Origin: Ophiura sarsii
Lineage: Eukaryota; Echinodermata; Ophiuroidea; Amphilepidida; Ophiuridae
Direction of reading: 5' to 3'
Assembly: GCA_035610835.1 (NCBI GenBank)
Contig: CM069442.1
Coordinates: 60,491,950 to 60,555,949 of the forward strand
Length of the DNA: 64,000 bases
Part shown: piece by piece, positions 37,501 through 49,500 of the stretch
Numbering within the stretch: the first letter of the stretch is position 1
How the letters are laid out: every line of letters begins with the position of its first letter
Translations under genes and position numbers: made by a program
The notes under the pieces: model-generated
What the model was told of the DNA's origin: nothing
Seen by the model: only the letters and a program-made list of their open reading frames with translations
Databases searched by the model: none

Positions 37501-40500
37501 ATACCGGGATTAGTCCAGTATATATTACGCGATACCCAATCAATTGATATTGTCAGAGGTGATCCGGTGAATGCTGATGGTATAAAGGATGTACGGTTCT
37601 GTCCATCAAGTTTGATCCTCTGTATGTTGTTCTGTAATGATAGAATTATATTGGACAAATATTTACATAGCATAGCATAGCATAGCATCTAATTTTAACA
37701 TAAGCAAGGAACTTACAAATCAATGCATAACTATCAAATAATTACAAGATGACATGAACTATGAGTTGCAAACACAAGTGCAGTTCCGTACATGTAAAAT
37801 ATAACATTAATTAGTTCTCAAAACATGAGTGAAATGACCTTAACTGGAATATCCATCTTGAAATCAATATATTGTATCGTTGAGCTCCTTGATATAAACT
37901 ATCTACATCTTAACAAAATATAGACCTGACATGAACCTTAAAGGTGTATGTTCCGACCATTTTGAGGATGACTTTTCATGTAAAATAGAACACATCGAGG
38001 TGAAAATCGGGCCAGCAATCAGAACACTTATCTACCTTTAAATCTCCCATATCCTTGATACTATTTTTGTCTATCCAATAGTTTCCAGTGCAGATCCTGC
38101 CTAAATTGCCTGCTGTTTAGATGCACAGGATTACTAATCACAATCATAACAAATTATTGTATTTATTTAAAACAGATTATTACTTATCATTGAGGCACTT
38201 TATCCAGGGCAAAATGTCCTTTTAAAGGACATGGCGCAACAACCCATGAGCCACCTAACCCAAGAGCCGCAAAAAACGGATATCTAATAACTTACAGCAG
38301 CCCTGTCATTTTGATGTTCATGGTCTCTGGCCTCTGTCCAATAAATGTATCCTTCTTGAATATCAAAATCTATATCATACATGTCTGCTGAACCGGTCAC
38401 CTGGACCATGTTGGCATTTGAGTCATCCTCGGGGTCAAGATTCCTCCCCTGAATGGTATCCCATGGTGTCTTGAGTGTGTACAGTAAGAATGGACCAATT
38501 TCTGCAGTGAACAACAAGAAACACATATAATTATCATGTTATATTATCCTTAAAAACACATTTAATATTGTACATGGTTGAAGATGTTCATCAGGACTGT
38601 AAGATTAACATGCAGATTAGATTTATCATGTCTAGTTCAAAGTTTTATAAAACATACCTTAGCGGACATTTTGAGAACAAGCTATTCTCCTAATTGATCA
38701 ACACTGACGGTGAAGTGACGATCCTGTGCTATTGCTCTTTTTCTGGTTGTTTGGCAACAATGTTGCTAGATGTTTTTGCAATCAGAAGATCATTATGACA
38801 ACCGGTGTACATCGAGGAGACCGAAAAGGGCATGGAAGAACATAAGTGTGAGGCTAAGAAAGCAGGGGCTATGGTCCACACCAGGGTATTGAAAAGACTG
38901 TCACAATCTACAGTAAATAAATCTGCCAATACAGATCATGTGATAGACAAGAATCATGTCATCAGCTGGGATGAGGGAAGGGTCGTAGGCTAAGAGACAG
39001 ACAAATACAAAAGATGGGTGAAAGAGACCATCAGGAAAAGAGACAAGGGGCAGTTCAACCTAAGTCACGTATAACAATCATCTGGTTGCAAAAACATCTA
39101 GCAACACTATTGCCAAGCAACCAGAAAAAGTGCACTCAACACAGAATCGTCACTCCATCATCAGTGTTGCTATAAAAGAGAACACTTTGGTCTTGAAATA
39201 TCCGCAAAGGTATGTTTTAAATGTGGACTAGATATGATAAATCCAATCTACAAGTTAACAATATTTTTTTAAAGGATTGAGCAAGCCACAATACCAATAT
39301 TAAGATTACTACCCTACCTGAGAAATCCATCCGTCCATAGGACGGTTGGTTTTTGGTCGCCATATCTCAATTTTTCACATCAATTGTATAACTATTTATT
39401 ATTTGCATACTTTAGTGGGTGAAATTTGGAGATAAATTTTGATTTTTAATCCTCAAATAAACCGGGATTTGTTCTGCTTGAGTGGTTTTAACTTTCCTTT
39501 CTTTGGCGGAAGTTTTGAATAGTGCTTATGTGGTGTGGGCTACATTGTCTGAAATGTTGGGGTAGTGGTAGAGAGGATTGATTGAAATTGAAAACACGAA
39601 TTTCATCGATTTTCGATTATGTCTTGCCACATGAGAACAAAAAGAGATATCTCAATGAAATTAACATATGGTATAGGAAACATGTTCACCTTTATATTGC
39701 AGGTGTTTAAATTTAAAACAATAATCATTTTGTATTTTTTATGTATTTTAGAAACACGGTACAGTTCTTTCTGATACACCCTGTACAGTCATAAGTTGGT
39801 CTATATATGTTTGTGTGGGCTCGAAATTGAATTATAACTCTCTTTTTTCTAAGCTTTCCAATAATATAAAGTTGTCCACTAGAATCATATTCAACTTTAA
39901 GCTTATTAGGCAGATAGATATTAGTTATTTTTTGTAAAATAAAAGTGTGGTTGAACAATTTTAGGCTACATTGTTAGAAAATATTGTTCAAACACATTGT
40001 AAATGTAGTGTAAAGTGTCCCCCATCACCCCTGATCCATGTCGAATTCCACAATTTGTCCACCATCAGCACACGGCCTCACAATGTATTCAAGATATTAA
40101 TTATATTTTCAGTTGATGAAGAAACAGTTGATTAACTTTTTTGAATCAAAATCCTATGAATTGAATATTTTAGAATGTTATCATGTTTACTGAGCAAGAA
40201 ATGTTTGCAAATGAGTGATTTTTACTGAACCTCATTTGGTGACATTACAGAAAATTACCCTCATTTGGTAAAAGTACTGAAAATTAATCATTTGTCACTG
40301 AAAAATACCCTGATTTGGTGAAATCATTGAAAGTGAGTGATTGTTTACTCAAAAAAACTGTCATCCGGTGGTCCTTTATTCTCATAATGGAATGGATTGG
40401 CTAGCACAACACCAATCAGATAACTTCATGAACCCACCGACTCACCTTCACACGTTACCCCATCAGGGTTAAGTTTATATCCGCCTCCACAAGCACACGA

Positions 40501-43500
40501 GTATCCCACAACACTAGATGACAGCAGGCATAGATGCTGACATGGAGCATTCTCACATGGGTTACTGGCTGGTAAAATTAAGATAGATTCGATATAAAAA
40601 CATGCATTGTATTGTAACACCTAACTGTCAATCACATATGGGCAAACCATTTAAAAGTGATGTACACTTGGCAGAATACTGACAAAATAATGAATGCAAT
40701 ATCAATCTTATCCACCTAATTGGGCATCAGTATCAGTCTGGTGCAAATGGTTCAAATTCTGTATATACCTCTTTACCCCTGATGAAATAGTAGGCCAGGA
40801 ATATCAACCCTTGACCACTCCCTGGTAGGGTTCTGAAGGTTCAGTATTGAGTGGATATGTAGTGTATAGTCTGTAACAATACTAATACTGCTAATAATAA
40901 AACAATAATGGATAGTTCTTATATAGCATTTTACACCATGCTATAGTCAGCGGCAGAGAAGTTTAGCACTTGCCCTACGCGCACGCTAAATAATGAAATG
41001 TGTGGGTGGTAACATTCTTGACGCAATAGATACAATCGGGCCAATCAGATGTGTGCATTGATGGGCTCAGGGTTGTGCTGTTCTATTTAACCAACGGCAA
41101 CCACACTTTCGTGTTTACGCTTAGAACATGGTTGTAACATAAATAAGTGCTGGATTCAGGCCACTACAGACCAATGCATACATCCTATCAGCACTTTGAT
41201 TGCATCATTTCTCAACAGCTACCCAAATTTGGCTTGGGTCAAATTAGTGATATTCTATACAATCTTTTGCTAAGGATATTAACCATTCTTTTTAAACTGG
41301 CCCAGGTTATCTACTACTTGCTAATTCTAATGGCTCAACATTTGTTTTGGTTTTCAAAACAGTTACAAGTTATTACTGAGTTTGAGATAAAGCTTTACAT
41401 CAGAAGGGTGCTTAGAGAATCCTGTATAAAGTAATACTTCCTATGTATAACCTTTGGGCAGTCTGCTCCAAACATGTTCATGGGCCAAAAATGCATTTAT
41501 TAAAACCTTGTAAAGTGCTTTGCCCCTGAGCATGTATAAAGCAATACATATTTCCTATGCATAACCATTGGGCCATTTTACTTTATACATGCTGAAGGAC
41601 CAGAAAAACATGAGGTTTTGACAGAACAGCGACGATAATATGTTAATATATTGAAACTCTTAAATCACATTTTGATTAATTGGGATGAAACACATACCTG
41701 GTGGTTGTCTTAGTGGATGAAAGACAGTCACATCATATACTCTGTTGACATTGTTAAATGCAACTGATTGGTTCTGTCCCGTCAGTTTGTGAACACGCAA
41801 AACTTCCTGATTTTCTCTATCAGTCCAGTATATGAAGTCTCCCCAAACAACCATGTTGTTCAGAAATCTGAGGTACTAGGAAGAAATAAAACAATGGACA
41901 TTCAATTTAAATATGTCTGTGATTGAAGGTGATTATTACACATTTTTTTTATTTGCTTCGTGTAGCAAGTTGAAAATCTAAAAAAACCACAACAACAAAC
42001 AAACATAAAAGCTGATAAAAAGACATTCACACGTAACTTTCTAAAGTATTTATTGATTTTTAAAATAATTAGAGTCAATATACAAGGTGTTATGATAAAA
42101 TATCGAATTATGAATTCTTGTAAATATTAATGTGAAAGTCAAATTATCTACTGTTCAAATTAAAGATTTAAATGTGATGCAAAAGGTTCTAAAAACAAAT
42201 GAGCACATGTGTTGCAAAAGGTAATAAAAACAAATGAGCACTATAGGAAGCAAAACTGATTTCAGCCTTGGGCTTCACTTTCAACTTCAATTTACTTTTA
42301 TATAATTTCAGAAACCAGTCCTATGTAGCCTCACTGGTCTATATGGCATATAAATAGAGTATACCATTGGACAGCAAACATTTGACAAAATCAAACAATG
42401 AACAGCCAGCCTGAAAATCAAGCCAGGCATCTTCATTGCACAGATCATGTCAAAGCATGTTCAGTTATGATGATATACATATATACCCAGTGTCGGTGTT
42501 CCTAGTTTATACATTTGTAGCAATGACAATAGCGGTTATCCATGTTATGGATTAGCAGCCATCTTGTTTTGAACAGCTAACACTTTCCACACGGCTATTG
42601 GTTTTACCATATACAAAACAGATTTTTCAGAAACCTTTCCCAATTTTTCAAGTCTATCTCAAGGATTACAGAACCATTACCAGGCATGTTTGTACTTTAA
42701 TCAATGCATTTCACATGGCGATTCCAAATATTGTAATTAAATTCAACAATGTTCACATTTTTGAAACATTTTGTGCAATTTTGGAATGTCGTCTGCAGAC
42801 GCCTGCCGCATGGAAAGTGTTAACTGTGTGTAAGATTTGCAGCAAGAGGATACACCTGTTCATGTATTTGATAGCACAATTCATGCTATGAACTGGACAT
42901 CATACACCAACTCTATTGAATGTAGAATAGGCTGGGTGCGAATCCCTTCACTCTGCTTGACTACATGGATAACCTCAATTGAATGTAATTTAGTGGGGTC
43001 ACTGCATTCCAGTGGTTCACTATTCAAGGTGCCAAAGATACTTGTTGACAGATAGATATTTGTTGATATTACACTATACCTGTGAGCTAAAAAGGATCTG
43101 CCTCCTGCCATTTCCGTCATAATCACAGACAGCGATAAAGTCCCTCCGACTATCTCCGAAATAAACCCTCTCTGTGACCAGATCCAAGGTCAGCCCGCTA
43201 GGATTGTATATATCATCAGTAATAATGGATCTACGATCTGTACCATCCATGCTTACACGCTCTATCATAGGTGGCCGGTCCGTTCTACCCCAAAACATCA
43301 AACGTTTGCTAAATAAAATAAAAAATGATGTAAGTCAATATCTAAATTGATATTACACTATACCTGTGAACTAAAAAGAAGCTGCCTCCTGCCATTTCCG
43401 TCATAATCACAGACAGCGATAAAGTCTCTCTGACTATCTCCGAAATAAACCCTCTCTGTGACCAGATCCAAGGTCAGCCCGCTAGGATTGTATATATCAT

Positions 43501-46500
43501 CAGTAACAATGGCTTTGCGATCCGTACCATCCATGCTTACACGCTCTATGACAGGATTAGCGTACGGATTGGATGTGTCTCCTTTGCGACCCCAAAACAT
43601 TAAACGTTTGCTGAGTAGAAAAATATGAAGCAGATAAAGGTGAAGGAGACAATAAGCATTTTCACACTGATCTAAAGATCGATCATATTTCGATTAATCA
43701 CCACTACATGCAGACTAATTCAGCAGTTTCAAAAAAGTGTAAACATTGGATCGAGCATTGGGCATTGAATTTGCACTTAAAAATATGTGGTCCACTTTTG
43801 GTGATCGATTTTCATAGTGACTGATTTTACGCCTACGAAAGAATGATCAATCAATTGGGTTTCAGAACCAGTTCAAAACCCAGTTGAAAAGCTGTCCATA
43901 TTCAAACCAACTGGTTTGACCTGTTTTGAACGGGATCTTCAACTGGTTTCCAGTTGAAACCAGTTTGACCCAGCTCAACTGGAATTTAGACCTGGGTGAC
44001 CATCAGGTCAGTGTGAATAGGCTTATTGTGTCATTAGCAAGAGAAGTCATCACTCTCAGTGGTGGCCTCTGACATTAAACCTGTGCTAAACTACCTATTA
44101 CAACAAGTTTCATAATGGATAAAAAGATAGTCTTATAATCTGACATTGGGACCCCTTCACAACCTTTGACCTGGGTTATGATTGACTTATTCTTGTGCCA
44201 TCAGAGTGCAAAAGATGCTAAATAATAGAATCGGAGCATGCATGTCTTAAATTTTGCCGGTCTTCACCCCTAATGACCCCAATAATTGTATTAGTCTATA
44301 ATTATGTTTAATCTAAGTCAACACTGACGGTGAAGTGACGATCCTGTGCTGATTGCTCTTTTTCTGGTTGTTTGGCAACAATGTTGCTAGATGTTTTTGC
44401 AACCAGAAGATCATTGTGACAACCGGTGTACATTGAGGAGACTGAAAAGGGCATGGAAGAACATAAGTTTGACAAGGCACATAAATATCAAGTTTATTCA
44501 TGAATGTTTTAAATATAAAATATTACTAGACCTACCCATTACGTGGGTCTAGCGACAGACCCTTGATATTTGTGGCATTGACAGTCATTATAGTAGACCT
44601 GTGCAGTGTGTTCAGAGAAATAACTTCAAGAAGGTCCATGTATGGATCTGACCAGTACAGATTGTTTGTCACCCAATCATAAGCCAACTCGCTGTAATCA
44701 AGACCGCTGGCTATTAACTGTACATAAAAAGAAAGGAATAAATATAGCGATATTATAACACATTTTGCAAACAATGAGCAACTTTTTGTTGGAAAATTCC
44801 ATGTAGGAAAAAACTTACTATTTTTTCATACAAGTTTCGATAAGGACTAATTTTTTTTTGGTTTGATTGGCGTAACCCGACCGACCCTATTTTTACAGTT
44901 GACCCTAAACATTTTTTGGAGGGTATTATTTTTTTTTTGGGGGGGGGGGGGTATTTTTATTTATTTTTAAATTTCTTTTTTGTGTGAGAAAAAGACAAAA
45001 AAACAGGGAAAATGTGTATTTGTGCCATTTGTTTATGTCTGTATGGCATATGTGTGCTGGTATATATAATTTCATAGACGTTTTATAGATATAAAAATCA
45101 ATAATAAAAAAATCCGACCTACCTACCCTATTTTCTTTCTATGTTACGCCAATCAAACTTACTATTTTTTCATACAAGTTTCAACAACCAATCTATTGTC
45201 TCCCTCAGTGGATAGTGTTTGATCCAGAGCTAGTGTTTCTAGGATAATTTCAAGCATTGCAAATGTCTTCAGTGGATGGGTCACAATTGGACATGATTTA
45301 TATTTGTACATGTTATAGTCACCAGCAGAGACGTTCAGAACCGGCCCTATACACACATGAGCTAGTGTGCAATAACATTCATGATGCTATGGGTAGAACC
45401 TACAATCAAGGAAAATAATAGTTGGCACACTTGACGCAACTCATTACAACTATCCCTGTGCTCGCAATTGAGATCACATTTGGGACATAGCACTGTTTAA
45501 TAGAAAGCAAAAGTCTCCCCCTTTCTTAAATCCTTCCCCACCCCCATCAATCAATGTTGGGGGAACTGCCAAGGCTTCTGATAATATGACTGGCGAGTTC
45601 TTTCCGTAATTAGGACAAAGTGTGCCAACCTTTTTTTCCTTGATTGTAGCATATCAGATGTGCGAATTGGTTGGGTCAAATAGCCGTACTGTTCTACTTC
45701 CAGGATGGCACAGCCTCTTAACTTGACTGAGTATACACACATGCATATGTTATCGGTCAAGAATTTAGAAGACAAACAATAACATTTCATATATATACAG
45801 CAGTCCCCATGGACTTGACAATCATACCCACCTCTGTTGTATTGCTCCCATCAATACCTGAACTCCATATTCTATTAGTTGATGAATCTGCCCAATAAAT
45901 CAACTCCTCAGCACCATTGATATCTAGACTGACTATATTAGATGGTCCGCCTGTATTCGTAATGAGGACGTCGGCGGTATTGGAACCAATACTTTTGCGA
46001 TACATCTGATTGCGATTGGATACTAGTAGGTAGGGCACTGTGTCATCTGTGGAAAATTGTGATAAAAAATGTGCCGCACATGTAATCAAATCTTACAGGG
46101 GATCTTGACAGATGGTAACAAGTGTTAGTTTGGAATAGCATAGTACTACATGGGGCATGGTCATGGGCTGCAGGCCTAGAAATTCGCGCTGCAGTGCGAG
46201 AGTCCATTAAGATTCTCGCGGAATAATTTCGCGAGAATCCTGGATTCTTGCAAATTTTTCAATTTGGATTCTCGTGATAAGATTTGCGAGAATCTAAAAT
46301 GAAGTGTCTTTATCATGATGGTTTTCCCTATCTAGGATGGTTTGAGTAAGGCTATAAGCTTGCACACCTTCCAAATTTGGCATGTTTGTTGACTAAGGGT
46401 CAAAAACCAAATACCAGTCATCTAAGATCCTTTTTTTTTGTGTTCGTGAATCCACCTGGATTCACGCGGTAGTGATTTTACGCGAATCTTTACGTGAATT

Positions 46501-49500
46501 GATTCGCGGATTCGCGCCGAAATTCTACCCCTGGGCTGACTGCCTTCCCCTGACAGTTTTCATGGAAGAAAAATGAAAAATTTAGGTTTTTGGTTTTCCC
46601 TTTCTGAAAAGTGCCTGTACAGAGTGGTCCAAAAAAAGGTTTACACTTTTTAACACTTTCCACGCGGCAGGCGTCTGCAGACGACACTACAAAATGTCAC
46701 AAAATGTTTCAAAAATGTCAAAATAATTAAATTCCAATACCATATTTGGAATCACCGTAAGAAGTGCATTTAAGTAAGTACACACATTCCTAGTTTTGGT
46801 TCAGTAATTCTTGAGATAGACATTGAAAGTTGGGAGAGGTTTCTGAATAATCGGTTTTGTAAATGGTAAAACTAATAGCCGCGTGGAAAGTGTTAAGATG
46901 CATATTTCTCGAAATGGACGCGACATCTAATAATTGTTTTAATATTATCTTAAACGCCATTATCTGAGTGATTTATGGTTAAAACGGCCTTGAAAATGAA
47001 GCCTAAATAAAGAAATGGCGACGGTTTAAAGCATAATGGTCAAAAACCAGTTTGTGTTACGTAAGTCTATGGGATATTGTCAACTCAATAGTACTGCGTT
47101 CACAATTTCCTGCAATAGTATGTAGGCCCTAATTATACCTGTAAACAAAGTGGAGGTACTCAGCCATGAAGCAAGCGATTGTTACAAAAGTGGTGTCATT
47201 TTAGAGAGGAGGAAATTAGCTAATCCACTGATGCATAAAAGGATACAAACAGGTCTCAAATAAATGAGAAATAGGTGGCTCAAAAAACTTTCTAAACTTT
47301 TTTTGAGGAGTTTAAATGGAAACATCCATGACTGCCATCGACTTACGTGTGGACAAACTTGTATTTGACAAGTTTTCTTTAAATTGACGCTATTTCTTAA
47401 TTTGAGCTTTGATTTCAACGCCGTTTTCACCATATACCAACAAGATATTTTAGTTTAGGAATATCTTACAATAATTTAAACATGTTTCCCCATTTTGATA
47501 AATTTGCCTCTAAAAAAGTGTAAACCTTTTTTGGACCACGCTGTAGTTGCATTTCTGTTACTTTGAGTCATTCCTGATCTGGTAGTCAATAGACACTTTA
47601 CACACAACTAACAGAGATCTTGTGGCCATACTAGCAGACACGTTCACTGTTCCTCCTCCTTTAAAAATCATTATTAGAATGTGACTCTATCAGTATAATT
47701 TTATTCAAGAATCCAACAGTCTGTACCATTATCGTTTAGTAAGTGTACATACTTCAATCTCATTGGTTAACATGTATGAAATCTGATCCATATCGTGTAA
47801 ACAAGTCAAACCACACGATATATTTCATATCGTCGATTAACCGCGTTACCAGATGGCGCGAAATGATATTACGTGTAAAGCGATTGCTTTGCGTCTGTGG
47901 AAGAGTTGCTTAAAATACGATAAACAAATAAAATGGCGGATGATTTAAATGCAACCGAGTCGATTTCTGTTACATTCTGAGGCCGAAATATACCGCAAAA
48001 AGGTCTAACCCACGCCAAAAATAAATGATCTGCATATAGCCTAACCAGACATGTTTTTCGCGATGATTTTTTGGACAGAGGCGATGGCGCAGAGCCTGTT
48101 AAAGGGTTGAATTTTACGGAGGTAAGGAAGGGAAGAGAATTCAGCGCCTTGCTCTAACTAGATACTAGTATTGTTTGACGTTTTGTTTTCCGCGAGTGTT
48201 TAAATACAATTTTTATTGGGACTAAACGATAAATTCGTTATCCCCTGCATGTTCACACAATACGGAAAAATACCTATGGTTTGTGCCATATCACATGCCA
48301 AACCATAGGTATTTTTCCGTATTGTGTGAACATGCAGGGGATAACTAATATTCTTTTAGAAGTTGGTGTAAAGCAACTGAATGCTTTGAGTTGGCAGGCT
48401 TTTGTTTAGATTCAGAAAGAAATGAGGGACAATATCCTCCACCTCATATGTTTGTTCACCTAAGCATGGACAAATAGGCGGACAACACCAGAATTGCAGC
48501 AGCAAGTAGATGAATATGGTCCAAATATGAAAGACCAGAGAATCAGTCCATGGAGTATACCACAGATTGTGTATGGTATAGATATGAAACAATCCCTGGG
48601 GCACTCCACATGATTACTGTATGGTATAAATATGAAAGGCCTCAAAGTCTTCCTCTGAGTATAACAAAGATTGTGTATGGTGTAGATATGAAAGTCCTGA
48701 GAAATAATTCTTATCTGCACCCAATAGCAATCCCTACTAACACATCTATCTATAGCGAATGAGGAAGATCGGGTTTGAGACGTGTGTATTTTTAAAAGTC
48801 TTTGCTAATCTAATTCACGCCAGTTTGTCAGAGTCTATATATTTTGTGTACATCTATTGACTTATATCAATAGATGCATACTACAGAAAGGGATTAATTT
48901 TGTGCAATTATAAATGCTGGCCTCGCAATATTCACCTATTTACTACCAGGCCTCGAAATAAGAAAGTGGGTCACCTTGACCATTTGCCTCTGAAATTTGG
49001 AGGGTCCAGATCAATTTTCAAGGGTAAAAAAATCTTCAATAATAGTGTTTGCTTAAATCAGTGGGGGTTCAGACGACTCATACCAAAGAAAAGTTGAGGG
49101 TCCGCACTGATTTGCAAGGGTATTTGAAGCGAGTAAGTGCCTTATTTCAAGGCCTGCAGTACTAATTGTGTATATTAGCATAACATGGACTTACCTGCAG
49201 GTTTACATGACCTCCCATTGGCATCAAGTAGATAACCCTCTACACATGAGCACTCAAAACTACCTCGTCTGTTTGTACACAGTTGTGAGCAGTATAAAGC
49301 AGGATTGCATTCATCGATATCTAAGGAATAGAGAAGACAAAAGGAATTACACTACAAATAGGTTAAGCAACATTTCTTTCATTTTCATACACAGCCATGT
49401 TCTTATGCCCCGCATCATGGTTACTTGGCTGCCAGTACATGCACAGTAGCAGAGTTACTGGTACTGTGCAGCTACTTTGGTGGTACTTTACCAGTACTCA

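Noticed and set aside
45828..46046. Donor GTATGA four bases further on for exon 13
   Set aside because: It would leave in phase 1 and create a stop in the next exon; GTGGGT keeps the frame.
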